This document shows positions 1 to 11,402 of a stretch of 64,000 nt of DNA, piece after piece. The stretch covers positions 5,973,166 to 6,037,165 of the forward strand of contig NW_006494931.1 of NCBI RefSeq assembly GCF_000471905.2, given 5' to 3'. The notes below the pieces were generated by a model. It did no database searches. It was not told where the DNA came from and saw only the letters and a list, made by a program, of their open reading frames with translations. Position numbers and translations under genes: made by a program. Source of the DNA: Amborella trichopoda (taxonomy: Eukaryota; Streptophyta; Magnoliopsida; Amborellales; Amborellaceae). Position 1 is the stretch's first letter. Every line of letters starts with the position of its first letter.

Positions 1-389
1 CGAGATATGTTGTACCATGTTGGAGACGTTGTGATCAGCTCACTCCTGAAAGTGAAATTCAAGGAGGGATGACAAGAAGTGCAAAAGACTCTTCCCTTGA
101 AAGATGGAGCCTCCAACTGGCAATGGAAGTTATGTAACCCATCGTCCCATTGGATTATGAGGAATATAAACTATGACCCATCTACCAACCAAGGTTTGAA
201 TGACGAAAAGGGGATGATAGCGCCCTTTTAGGTAATTGAAAGTGTGTCTAGTAGGATACACCCTGACTCTCGAGACTGGCTCAAAGAATGTGTATAAGAG
301 AAAATGGATGATCAAATGCACCATGACATCTGTAAGAAGCCATGACAGCAGAGACTCAGATGGTGAAAGTGAGATGGAGCCCGGCCCGC

Positions 390-1425
390 GACAATTGGAA
401 GATGGAGGCCAGGCCACAATCGACAAGTTAATGAGCTAGGGGAGGAAGGAGATCACAAGCCCACATTTCTAAGTTCGTCCCTAGACTTAGAGGAAAGAAA
501 GCAATACATCAATTTCCTCCGCCTTAAGCGAGACATCTTTGCATCAAATTACCATGAGATGCCCAGAGTGGACCACACAATGGTGACTCATAAGCTTCTC
601 GTCGATCCCCACATCAAATCGATAAAGCAGCTTCAAAGGAAGTTTCATCCGAACATAGTGCATTAGATTGAAGGTAAAGTAAACAAATTGGTTAAAGTTT
701 GGTTTATCAGGGAGGTGATATACCCTAAGTGGCTTTCCAACATCATGCTAGTTAAGAAAAAAAATGGACAGATAAGGGTATGCATTGACTTCTGCTGCCT
801 CAATTCGGCTTGTCCCAAGGATGACTTTCCCTTGCCCTTACCAAAATCAGGGTCGATTCAATTGTAGCCAGCGAGGCCTTTTCGTTTATGGATGGGTACT
901 CCAGCTACAATCAGATTAGGGTAGCCCCTGAAAATGAGGAGTTGACAGCCTTCAGGACTATAAAGAAAATGTATTGTTATAAGGTGATGCCCTACAGATT
1001 GAAGAATGACGATGCCACTTATCAGTGTGTCTTGACAATCATATTCGAAGATATTCTCCATGATGTCGTGAAGTGTTATGTCGATGACTTAATTGTCAAA
1101 TCAAGAGATCAATCCACACACCTCACAGATCTGGAAGCCGTGTTTAAGAGATTGAGGAAACATCATCCAAAGATGAATCCTTTGAAGTGTGCCTTCGAGG
1201 TAAAATCTGGGAAATTCCTAGGTTTCAGTGTGAGACATTGAGGGATGGAGATAGACCCTATGAATATACGTGCCATCCAAGAGATGCCCTCACCAAAGAA
1301 CCTGCGAGAGCTGAAATCTCTCCAAGGATATTTGACGTACATCCGAAGGTCCATATCTAACCTTTCAGGGCGTTGCAAACCCTTTTCCTGACTCATGAAG
1401 AAAGAGGCCCCTTTTGAATGGGATG
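390..1425 (+). pseudogene. Reverse transcriptase remnant (element I)
   Basis: RNA-dependent DNA polymerase of the retrotransposon. The N-terminal part reads RDIFASNYHEMP and THKLLVDP in the frame after 510. The fingers/palm contain the MDGYSSYNQI motif near 889, and the catalytic YVDD box is intact at 1,077-1,088. The thumb follows as MNPLKCAFEVKSGKFLGF, then the SLQGYLTYIRR helix near 1,320. Stops occur at 664 (TAG), about 1,239 (TGA) and 1,389 (TGA), and there are frame changes around 670-850. The longest uninterrupted piece is 888-1,241. It is the first visible pol domain and is followed directly by RNase H. Confidence 0.88.
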
Positions 1426-1830
1426 AATACTATTAGAATGCCTTCCAAGATATTAAGGATTATCTATTGAATCCACCGGTTCTCACGACTCCTATACCTG
1501 ACAAGCCACTCATCTTGTGTGTAATGACTTTAGAAGGATCCCAACAAAATGATGAAGGAAAAGAAGTAGCATTGTACTACTTATGCCACATTATGATGCC
1601 AGCTGAATATAATTACACCCCCATTGAAAAGATGTGCTTTGCACTAGTGTTCGCAGCCCAAAACCTGCAGCACTATCTCTTGGCACACCGAGTACAGTTG
1701 ATATCTCGAGACGACCCAATCAAATAACTGATGGCAAGGCATGTTCTCTCGAGACAATTAGATAAGTGGGCATTATTCCTCATGGAGTTCGACATTACTT
1801 ATGGCTAGCAGATTTCCTGGCTACTCATTC
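1426..1830 (+). pseudogene. RNase H remnant (element I)
   Basis: This is the retroviral-type RNase H that degrades template RNA during reverse transcription. The readable frame 1,467-1,727 contains GKEVALYYLCHIM, the YTPIEKMCFALVFAAQ helix and HYLLAHRVQLISRDDP, all typical of gypsy RNase H. After a TAA at 1,725 the frame continues with the KWALFLMEFDITY end motif near 1,765-1,800. Stops at 1,434 and 1,725 and loss of the frame near 1,800 make it nonfunctional. Confidence 0.8.
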
Positions 1831-1894
1831 CTTACCTGAAGGGTCACCCTTGAATGAACAGTTGCCCAATGAGGAAGTTATGCGCACAAACGAG

Positions 1895-2290
1895 CTTGCG
1901 CCATAGAAATGTTCTTTGATAGTGCTTCCTAAGCAAAAGGCGTCGGAGCAAGTGTGTTATTCGTCACACCCTATATGGGACTTTTGTTGTATTCCTTCTC
2001 ATTAAATGAGATGTATTCAAATAATGAGGTCGAATATCAAGAGTTGATCATTGGTCTATATATGACACTAAAGATGGACTCCCAACATTTTCAGTGACTC
2101 CCAACTAATAGTCCAGTAGTTTAAAGGGCTATACGAGGTCTGTAAGGATGAGCTCAAGCCATACTACAATACTACAAGGTATCTCCTTAGGAAGATGGAT
2201 GAGGTCACTCTGACTCATATCCCCCTAAGGATCAAATGTTCAGTCCAACTCATTAGCTAAGCTTGGGGCTGCCATGACCATCGCGCCTGG
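1895..2290 (+). pseudogene. Archaeal-type RNase H remnant (element I)
   Basis: The frame at about 1,910-2,030 reads FFDSAS, then AKGVGASVLFVTP and YSFSLNE, matching the start of the extra RNase H (aRNH) found in Tat retrotransposons and seen more clearly in element B at 24,530-24,745. Downstream, DSQ/LIVQQ-like and ADALAKLGA-like pieces appear only in shifted frames. Many stops are present. Known for the lineage: Tat elements carry this second RNase H between the usual one and integrase. The assignment rests on position and on the side-by-side match with B. Confidence 0.7.
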
Positions 2291-2499
2291 GGTTCAACAA
2301 TGGAAATCCATCCCCATGATGTAAGGAGAAGACCTTAATGATTAAGAGAACTTATGGGCAAAGTTTTCTTTGTACCCTCAAGGGGCTATGAGGAAACTAA
2401 TAGAAGAACCTACTCTGGGTGATATTATTGCCATAGTAAGAGCACCCAAACCAGATTGACACCACCTTTCTTGGAATAACTGGTTCATGGACAACTCCC

Positions 2500-3729
2500 T
2501 GAAACTAAGAAGGATAGGCTAGCCCTTAAAAGGAGAGACACGAGATTTACTCTTCTTAATGACCACCTATACAGGAGTTCATACGATGGAATGTTGTTAA
2601 GAAGCCTCTGACATGAAGAGGGACAAATGACGTTAAAAGACGTGCATGGTGGGGTATGAGGCATGCACCAGGCTGGGCCCAAATTATTCTATCAATTACA
2701 CCAATAGGGTATTTCTAGCCCATTATGGCAAGGGATGAATTCACATATCGAAAAAGGTGTCACGCATGTCGAGTACATGCAGACTATATTCACCAATCGT
2801 TAGAGCCATTGCATCTGATTGTTATGACTTGGTCCTTCCCTCAATGGGGAGTGGATATTGTGGTACCCATTACCGTAGCCTCAGCAAATGACCATCTCTA
2901 TATATTGGTAGCTACTGACTATTTCTCAAAATGGGTTGAAGTCATCCCTCTTCAAAGAGTAACTGGTAAAATGGTGGCTAACTTTGTTCACCACCAGATT
3001 GTGTATCGATTTGGGGTACCAGGTAGAATTATATCAAAAAATGGATCTCCATTCAAGAACGAACGATCACATTTATTAATTGACTACTCAATTTAATATT
3101 GATTGTAGATACTCATCCATGTACACCCCAAGGGCTAATGGATAAGCCGAGGCCTTTAATAAGAGCCTTTGCAATGTATTGAAGAAGAACGTGAAAAAGA
3201 GCCAATGCAATTGAAACGAGAGACTTCCCGAGGCCCTTCAGGCATATCGGACAACAAGGAACCAGTCTTACCTCTGGAAGTTCAGATACCCTCTTTAAGG
3301 GTAACAGTCTCCATATTCGTTGGTATATGGGGCGGAAGCAGTCTTACCGTTGGAAGTTCAGATACCCTCTTTAAGGGTAGTTTTCCATTACGGGCTAATC
3401 GACGATGAACAAGGCAAACTTCGACACAACGAGTTGAACGCCCTTGACAAAAAGTGACTCGTGGCTCAACAAAAGCTAGAAGTCTACCCAGCAAGGATAA
3501 GTTGAGCCTTTGCCAAAAGGGTAAGGTTGGGGTCATTCAAACCAGGCAATTTGGTTTTGGCCATAAGATGCCCTATTGGGGCATCTCAATCTAAATTTCA
3601 GCCCAAATGGGATGGACCATAAGTTATTAAGAAGGCATACTCTACTGGGGCATACCTCCTCTGCAGCAAAACAGGAGAGGATGTCATGCCTGCTATTAAT
3701 GGAAGGTATTTGAAGAAATATTATCCTTG
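2500..3729 (+). pseudogene. Integrase remnant with an internal 76-bp duplication (element I)
   Basis: Integrase would insert the element cDNA. A zinc-binding region is readable near 2,640-2,770 (HGGV-GMHQAGPKL, then CHACR). The core frame 2,725-3,096 has WGVDIVVPI (first catalytic Asp) and YFSKWVEVIPL. Where the family has ISDNG this copy reads ISKNG, so the second catalytic Asp is lost. The Glu region ANG-AEAFNK near 3,130-3,160 carries a stop. The C-terminal part around 3,262-3,380 contains VLPLEVQIPSLRV twice because 76 bp are duplicated (repeat offset 3,281 to 3,357). The tail ends at 3,729. Confidence 0.85.
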
Positions 3730-4560
3730 AAAAATAATATAGTCCATGATGTATGACTCTAAATTGCATATCACCTAGTCTGAACTATCTAGCACACAAC
3801 ATGTCTTTTTGTGACTATCTAGCACACAACATGTCTTTTTGTGACTTGTCAAGACTAGGTATTGATATTGTAGAATATCTGCAGCAAGATAGTCCACATC
3901 TCCTGACTATAAACTATAAACTAATTTAAATTACAGTCCATTGGTTTGACCCTTAACTACCATTTATATAATCCTAGAATGTAACTTTAAGGGTCTCACC
4001 CATAGTCCATGAGTTATGACTTTAAAATATTTATCGGTCCAGGATGCAGACCCTAAAAGGCCTATCAATAGGTCAAGTACGTATGACCTAAACAATCAAC
4101 ATATAGTATAGTCCTTCCTGTATGACTCGAAACTACAATACATCCTTAGGGTCTTAGGACTCTAAGCATTGGGCCACTCGTACCCTTTTCATTTAGGAAT
4201 AAGGAAGGCTCAAATATATAGTCCTTCTTGTACAACTTTAAACTATAGTAATCTCTTGGAGTCTTAGGAATCTAAGCATTGGCCACCCATACTTTTTTAT
4301 AAGAGTTAGGAATGCCTTTCACATAGTCCTTTATGTACAACTCTAAACTACAATACTCTCTTGGAGTCTTAGGACTCTGAGCATTGAGCCACTCATACTC
4401 TTGAATGAAGAAGTTAGGAAGGCTTTTCACAGAAGTCCTCCCGAATGACTTTAAACCACGCTACCCTTTTAAGGTCCTAAAGGTCACAAGCACCAGGCTT
4501 CCCATACTCCCTTTGTGAATGATACAAGAAGCTTGGATATGCCTTTTCAGGCCTACTTCG
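3730..4560 (+). repeat. 3' UTR minisatellite of element I (GTCC..GACTTTAAACT family), about four 105-110-bp units
   Basis: No gene is present. Four degenerate units start at 4,111, 4,221, 4,326 and 4,435, each with a GTCC-x7-ATGAC/ACAAC-TTTAAACTA module followed by GGAGTCTTAGGACTCTAAGCATT and a CCACTCATAC tail (quoted in parts). The upstream 3,900-4,100 stretch holds looser copies of the same GTCC/GACCTTAAA module. The same module recurs in the 3' regions of elements A and C (see 43,135, 48,985, 56,125, 58,000), which places this array in the element's 3' UTR. Confidence 0.75.
3784..3843 (+). repeat. Perfect 30-bp tandem duplication
   Basis: Two identical 30-bp copies, 3,784-3,813 and 3,814-3,843, lie just after the end of pol. 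Perfect identity in such decayed sequence means the duplication is recent compared with the element. Confidence 0.95.
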
Positions 4561-4929
4561 AAGGATGCAGGGATGCGTGCTAATTAATATGATGCTGCAA
4601 AATTTCCTTTGAAATCTTGAAATATTGGATATGACTAGCAAAATAAGAAAGTAAGAAGAAAAAAAAAGGGCTCATAAAGGACATAACTCCTTCTACATCA
4701 ATAAGAAAGACCATATAGTTCAGGAAACGGGGACATAATGTTTTAAAGGAAGAGCCAAGATAATTCAGAGAGCCTTGAAGCGCCGCAACAACTCCTCTAG
4801 CATTTGAGTCTTCTCTTCTTCTCACTTTTCTGTCACTTCCATCTTAGCCCTCACCTATGTAAGACCCTCGTGAGCTGCAAGGGCTACCGACATTACTGAT
4901 TCCACTTAGTGTAGTGCAGTCTCAAGCTC

Positions 4930-7900
4930 GGGGAAGGCAAGGTTCACCTTCTGAGAAAGTGGAACGAATGGGCTAGTATCCATCTGAACTCCTTCTTATG
5001 TGTAGCCAGGAGAGTTTCAGTCCTCTCAATGAAATTCAAAATCACATCCTTGCGAGCATCCACTCAAGCATGTTGTTCACAAAGCTCCCCCACTAGATCT
5101 TGAACAACCTTCAGATCATGCCCATCTTTCGCAGTTTCCTTTTCAAGCTCATCAACAGCCTCCTCTCCTTCAGTTGTTGCAAGAGGAAATGTACAAGCGA
5201 GTCCTTCCTGATCAGATGCTATGTCCTTGGCGTCCTGGATGATTTGGTTGACCTGTCTCTAGAGCTTATCTTCATCTTCCCCAATTGTCCTTACACAAGA
5301 TATCAAGGGAGAAATTGCCAATAAGGTATCTTGGAGCCCGGACTGGGAGCTTTCTCTTAGATCCATAAAGATCTCCTTCACCATGCTGATGCTCATCTGT
5401 CACCAAATTGTGCTTAATGTAGAGAGGTATTTTAACATTGATTCTATGAGACTTTCGAGCTCTTCAGTAATTGCAATCAGATCCCTCATAGGGTCGGTCA
5501 CTGGCATATCAGGAATTTTAGCTGCCCTTGATGCTTTGAGGACATTAGCCTCGGCTTCTCCAGACCCACTGCCCTTAAGACCTACCACAATTGCAGTAGT
5601 GCCATCTCTCTGAGCTTCCTTTGGTAGTTCGGCATTAAGAGGGGCTTGAGCATTAATAAGAGCCCCGTCGGTGGTTTGAGTAAAGGTAGGTCCAGCAAAT
5701 AAATGAAGGATAAAATGTAAAGTGTAACCGAGAAATCCTTTCAAAAAGATGAGAGGAAATGACTTTAAAATACCTGAAAATGTGGTTCTCTCAACCACAA
5801 ATCATGGGGCAGGATGCTCAAACTCAGGGGGATCTGCATAAGAGAATTCACCCCCAATTAACTTGTCAACTACTATGGTCATCCCCGCATCCACGTCATC
5901 ATGGGTAAGGAATGGCTCAGCTGACGACCCCATGACCAAGGCAGCAACCACTGCCAAAGAGTCAATTATCGGAGGATCCTTATTCACAACACGGGCCTTC
6001 CCTTTGGCCTTCTTCAACTCATCCACCGTCAGATCGGCTCCTGAAGCAGGACCTTTTGCAGAAGAAGAGTTCCCACTCTGTCTTGGGGAGGTAGAAAGGC
6101 CCTTGAAGGCATTAATGACTCCCTCATCTTGTTCTAAAGCAACAGAGATATCCATCATCTCACCAAAAAAAGGGGAATCCTCTCAATGAGCCTCTGAGGT
6201 TGGATCCAAAGAGTCTGACGAACCAAGAGAATTTATCTCAATGACCTCTGTATTCATCAACTTCCTGTGCATCGCCTTCTGTTGAAGCCCGGGCTTAGAA
6301 GAAGCTACCTTATCCATGGAGTTTTGCGTGATCCTTCTATGAACAATTAAGGCTTGGCAATATGAGAGTCATAGATGCTTCAATAACTTCTTCATGAGGG
6401 CCTGAGCGCTTTGCCTTCTAGGAAAACCATTTCAAAGGTGACAACAGGGGAGTGGGACCTGTCCACGTCGTCTTCCCCTAGGAATCTTTATTGAGGACCC
6501 CTAGTGCCTCCTACATGGTTTCTTTTGTTACAAAAGGCTTCTTGGCCAATGGGATAACATCATCGGTCACCCCATGGCCATGGTCTCCAATCTTCCGGCT
6601 CATGTCCGAAGGCCCACTTGATTCTCTAGAGCCAGCATGCAATGGAGAATGTCCCTTCCCTACGTTCCTGACCACTAAGCTTTCTTTAACAGAAGAAGGG
6701 CTTGAGGCCTCTTCCTTCTTCTCCTTCTTTTGCTCTGATGAAGGCTTGCTTGAAGAGGCAGGTTGGTCTTTGCATGACTTCTCACTCTTGGGCTCGATCA
6801 TTAAAGCAGGAGCATGGAGATGCTTGCTAGATCCCTTTATCCATTCTAAATCCCGAGTATGACGCTTTCGAGGGCATCCTAGGGTCTTCAACTTGAGGGC
6901 TAATAAGTCAGCAAGGTGATGATAAAACGAGACTCGAGTCTCCCCAATCACTCTTTCTAGGACAATCTCACCCTTCGGATGATCAATGCTTACAACTTTC
7001 CATCCTCTGGCAAAACACAACCTTGTCGCTTAGCTGACTGAAACCTTACCAAACTTTGACTTAAATGGTACGCGATGTTCCCTCTTCCTGAAATCCAGGT
7101 ATAACTTTAATTGGCCCCCGAAAGAAGTCCCACTAGTATTCATTATACCAGAAGCTATAGCTACGGGGTCATAAAGGCTTCTCAATGTCAATGAGGAATG
7201 ATGAACCTGAAGGACTGGCCCAGCAGCATGCAAGAGTCCCACACTAATTTCGCATGATAATTTGACCAAGTCCCATACTTAGTGAAGTTGCAAAGGATTG
7301 AGAATCTTGGTCCATCCTGTGTTATCGTGCAAACCGATGAGGGTTATGCAGCTCAACATACATGTGGTTTCCCACTCTCAAATGAAGTAAAGATCCTCAG
7401 ATGTTCAGGAGAGACATGATTTCCTAGTCGGTGCTCGGGGTTCTCTCATTTCCATACATGTATTCATCAACGAAAAGGCCCTCCTAGGTACCCCTAATGG
7501 GAAATGGCTTGAACTTGAGAAAGTTATCTTCCCAGAACAATCGTCATGCTTGAACAGGAAAACTGCCCTGCACCCCATCAAGCAGATCAAGTAGGGAAAG
7601 GTATCAGTTTTGGAATCTTGGGAATACTTGTAGGTCCCTGGAAAATAGGAACCCAACCACCAATAGACATAGTAGATGGGGAAAGGGGTCCTGGAATTCC
7701 GGAGGATCTTGTTAGGATCTGTTGCTGCCGTTAGCCCATTGTAGATACTACATAGCATGGGTTGGGCTACAACATACTTATAGCCTTTAGCCAAATTGCA
7801 GGCAACATAAAGACATTCCAGCCTGACCACATGGCCCTTGGAGTTCAAAAGCATAAAATGACATAAGAGCAAAGCAATGTAAGAGGCCAAATAGACTGTT

Positions 7901-8343
7901 CGATCTCAGGTAATAGGACAATGGGACATCACCACAGTAAGAGGAGGAGGCGTCTCGAGACTGTTGAAAAGATGATTCTTCAGCTCATTTTTTGCCTTCT
8001 CCATATCAAAGAAATTATTTATCCGTACTTGGAAAGGGATGTACTTGCTCTCGCACACAGCAGTTAGTTTTACGTATTCTTTGAATAGGCCTCTCAAACA
8101 ACTGCGCCTCTGAAGCCCATGATAAGAACCATGTCTGAAAATTATGACATTCTCCGGGGTAAACTCTTGATAGCGCTCCCCTAGGAGACATGCCACCAGT
8201 AAAATGCAATTCCAGGAGGGATATTCTGCCCTCTTCGTGACCAAAGAAGCTGGTGTTTGTCTCAGCCCATCAAGTTTCCAAATAGGCCCACATGACATTG
8301 GAACAACTATCGTACGAGGAGGTCGAGCATTCTCATGCAACAA
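4930..8343 (-). pseudogene. Antisense plant-mobile-domain (PMD)-like ORF in the 3' region of element I
   Basis: Read on the minus strand, the ORF runs in one frame from 8,343 to 6,511 with a few stops (for example TGA at 7,906 and stops at 7,405, 7,030 and 6,511). It shifts once between 6,511 and 6,158 and continues to about 4,930. The middle part matches the plant mobile / aminotransferase-like domain: YLASYIALLLCHFML, then PMLCSIYNGL, then FPIYYVYWWLGSYFP around 7,890-7,600. In a neighbouring frame the motif YVELHNPHRFAR lies at about 7,336-7,372 (PHRFAR is a PMD hallmark). The C-terminal third is rich in Ser/Lys/Glu and then coiled-coil-like. PMD proteins are known both as host silencing/development factors and as extra antisense ORFs of some Tat elements. 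Its position after pol and its opposite strand fit the latter. The exact start is uncertain. Confidence 0.78.
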
Positions 8344-8799
8344 GACGCGCGTTCGAGTCTATCTAGGAAACATCCGCATATGTCTCGGGTCCAAAAGTAA
8401 TAACTTGAAATATACCCACTCTCACCCTCGCATCTAAAGCTTGAATCTGCCCATGAGGAGTTAGGTTCACGAATTTAATGCCCCAAAATTGAAAGAACCT
8501 TGCATTCGACAACATTTGTGTGTGCGAAATGAAGAAGGAGGCTTGGTCAGGGAAGGCCATGGAAAGAATGTGTGGTAAATTTCTCACATTCAACTTGATC
8601 CACCAGAAAATTGATATTTGGAGGCCATGTGAGGTGTTTAGGGTATTGATCGTCATGCCTTCACATAGGCGAATGTCGGGACATTGAAATGTCAGTACAT
8701 TCTCTCCTCTAATTATCACCTTCCTTCGAGAAACGTTTAGAACGCATGACGTCTGAATGAAGAAGGAGGTCATATGATTGAAATCCCAATAGATATGAC
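8344..8799 (-). other. Possible N-terminal or leader region of the antisense PMD ORF
   Basis: A 149-codon minus-strand frame spans 8,812-8,363 and abuts the PMD ORF in another frame. I do not recognise its product. It could be the decayed N-terminus or 5' leader of the antisense gene. Nothing recognisable lies on the plus strand here. Confidence 0.3.
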
Positions 8800-9475
8800 T
8801 CAAGGTTTCCAACCTATGCCCGATGCCTTCGTGGCTCAGGATGAGGTCCGACCCTTGGTCTCATATTTCCTTCACTTTGCTTAAGGTTTCCAACCTACAT
8901 CCGATGCCTTCGTGGCCCTGGACAAGGTCCAACGTTTGATCCCTTATTTCTTTCACATGACTAAAAGTTTCCAACCTACGCCTGATGCCTTTGTGGCTCA
9001 AGATGAGGTCCGACCCTCAGTCCCATATTTCTTTCATATGGCCGAAGGTTTCCAACCTACACCCGATGCCTTTGTGGCTCAAGACGTGATCCGACCCTTG
9101 GCCCCATATTTCTTTCATACATTTCCACCTTACGCTAGATGCCTTCATGGCTCAAGATGAGGTCCGACCCTTGGTCCCATATTCCTTTCATACGGCTCAA
9201 GGTTTCAAACCTATGCCCGATGCCTTCATGGCTCAGGATGAGGTATGACCCTTGGTCATTTATTTCTTTCATACGGCCCAAGGTTTTCAACCTACCCCCG
9301 ATGCCTTCATGGCTCAGGACAAGGTCTGACCCTTGGTATCATATTTCTTTCATACGACCCAAGATTTCCAACCTACTTCGTGGCTCAGGATGAGGTCTTA
9401 CCCTTGATCCCATATTTCTTTCATATGGCGCAAGGTTTCCAGCCTACGCCTGATTCCTATGTGGCTTAGGACAAG
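8800..9475 (+). repeat. 81-bp minisatellite, about nine units
   Basis: Units anchored on AAGGTTTCCAACCTA start at 8,801, 8,882, 8,963, 9,044, about 9,118 (short), 9,197, 9,278, 9,359 and 9,431 (last one short). The spacing is 81 bp, a multiple of three. In one plus frame each unit reads a 27-residue block (PYFFHMA, QPTPDAFVAQDEVRP), open over several units. No known protein is recognised, so it is listed as a repeat. Confidence 0.92.
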
Positions 9476-10902
9476 GTCCAAACCCTTGAACTCAAAAGAC
9501 AACCAATGCTCCTATCAGCCCAATGAGAAAGGTTAGGAAATTCAGGAGTATGCCAAGCATAGATCCGAGGCCTGATCAACAAATGCACGAAGTATTCGAC
9601 CTCATGGCCAAGATCCACCATAGAAGGTCAAGAGAACTTGATGAGAATATCTGATCCACGGACCAACACCTCATGGAGAGTTTAGCCAGACTCTGGAGAA
9701 AGCCAAACAGAATTCATGAAGTATTAAATCTGAGACAATTCATGTGACCAGATGATCTAAAGCCGAAGCCAGAGACGTACCCTCAGAGCATCGACCCCAA
9801 TCAGAAGGATGGGATTAACCCATAAATAATTGAACCTTCTCCCCATCATGAGTAAACGCTTAGAAAGAACGTTGCAGTCGGGATGAATGAAGAAAATGGT
9901 AACAAGCAAAAGACAGGGATGAGAAAAAGCAGAGCAAAATACCTAAATAAATCAAAAGGAGGGAAGACTCACCTTGGATATTTCGATCTAAGAATCAATG
10001 TTGGAAAACCAAAGCTTTGCAGGTTTTTCTTGAACCAGGAATTGAGTATTCCTCAGAGAACCAAAGGATTCCAAATGCCAGATAACAAGGCCCAAAGCAA
10101 GGCTTAAAGCTTCCTAATGAAATTAATTGATGAAGTTTTCAAGGCCTGAGGATTATTCTTGTGTCACTAAGATATGAAGATTACATAAATCTGTCAAAAA
10201 CCTTAGGATGGCCTGCCGGAAAGATAATAATACCTCCGAAATAATAAGGACTGGACGATATCAATAAGATAAGAGATGTTCAGACGAGATTTCTTTTGAA
10301 GAAGATGCAGAAGGTTTCAAAGGCTTGCTGAAGATCTACCGGAAGAGGCAAAAAATTTACCAGAAGAGGCAGGAGACCTCAAAAAATGGTTGCGTAATAT
10401 AGAGGATTTCCAAAGGTAGAAGTTGAATGAAGCGATGTGAAGATATCAGTATTTTAAAAGGGGATATGATGCTTGTCGTCCGCCTCTCGAAGACCGAAAT
10501 ATCTGATGGCGAGATAATGATGGCTAAAACGCATTTTACCAAAATACCTCGCAAGGAATAGAAAAAACCTTTCTGATTTGTTACTATGTCACCCGATTTC
10601 CTTTGGCACTATTTTTAATCAGAGCGTAAAAGTTTTGATTTTTGAAATCATGCCTATATTGCATCAAACAAGCAAGAGATAAGAACATAAACTGTCAGTG
10701 TACGGAATGATATGTGTATCTGGTAAGTGTGAAAATGGTGCAGGATGAGAATTTATGCAACACATACACAAAATCATACCAAAAAATGAGCTTCATTGAT
10801 AAGGAAGGCAGAACTCTACCCTTATATATATATATAGATAAACAAATAAGAGGAAAAAGAGGAAGAAGAAGAAAAAGCTCCACCTAGTTATGCTTTGGGG
10901 CA
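9476..10902. other. No gene recognised; possible antisense leader/intron sequence
   Basis: There is no family match on either strand. On the minus strand an AAG|GTGAGT splice-donor-like site falls at about 9,972, which could belong to a spliced antisense leader for the PMD ORF, but no acceptor can be fixed. A short internal repeat (GGAAGAGGCA / AGAAGAGGCA) lies at 10,340-10,372 and a TA dinucleotide run at about 10,824-10,837. Confidence 0.35.
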
Positions 10903-11325
10903 TTACTTCCCTAAGCGAATCATCCTACTGACCCTAGCTAGCTTTTGTCTCATTGAGGACAACAGGTCCTTGACACGCTCGACTTCTCCTCTATAGAAGT
11001 CAGCCATGTTATGATGGTGGTCCGGCTCCTGACGAAGCCGAACCACCATCTCCCTAAGGCTCGCAATTTCTCGGGACTTAGGGTCCAGCATCATTCCGGC
11101 CTCCAGGATCTCCTCGGGCAACATAGAGATATTATCGACAGTTGCCTCCTCTGAAGAAGAGGCTAAGCCCAAAACAGAAAAAGTTGCAGGGCACTCCCAT
11201 TCGCCCTCACCCACAACAACAGCCGAAGGAACATTATTGGTATTCTCCTCACTGCCACGAAGGTTAGCAGTAAGGTCAGGGTTGAGAGAGATGGAAAAGC
11301 TTCAAGGGAAAACAGGGGAAGACAT
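10903..11325 (-). pseudogene. Small antisense coiled-coil ORF (140 codons) with one internal stop
   Basis: The minus frame opens with ATG at 11,325, has a TGA eight codons in (a CGA-to-TGA change would explain it), and is then open to the stop at 10,903. The C-terminal half is a heptad-like helix containing SREIASLREMVVRLRQ, then HHNMADFYRGEVERVKDLL, suggesting a coiled coil. A TATA-like sequence lies about 66 nt upstream. I do not recognise a named family. Its orientation and place in the 3' region of element I suggest an accessory antisense ORF, perhaps related to the PMD gene. Confidence 0.5.
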
Positions 11326-11387
11326 GCTTAAAAGTGAAAGGTCAGGAAACACTTGGAAGAGGAACTGACAAGACTCGGGTGGCCGAT

Positions 11388-11402
11388 TGATTTATAAAAT
11401 CC
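11388..11402 (-). promoter_or_regulatory. Candidate antisense TATA box
   Basis: The minus strand reads ATTTTATAAATC, roughly 66 nt upstream of the ATG at 11,325. Spacing and orientation fit a core promoter for the small antisense ORF. Elements B and A have comparable antisense TATA boxes (29,699 and 48,567). Confidence 0.4.

Larger units (their letters stand above)
1..3729 (+). mobile_element. Element I: pol region of a Tat-lineage Ty3/gypsy retrotransposon, left-truncated by the window
   Basis: Fragments on the plus strand occur in the order RT, RNase H, archaeal-type RNase H, integrase, which is the Ty3/gypsy order; the second RNase H marks the Tat lineage. The polyprotein would end at the TGA at 3,727-3,729 after a C-terminal stretch ending GRYLKKYYP. 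Many stops and frameshifts break every domain, so it is a dead copy. Its 5' LTR and gag lie outside the window. The related reading frame in element B (around 23,160-23,300) shares the LEDGGQAT linker seen here near 390-420, so I and B are relatives. Confidence 0.9.
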
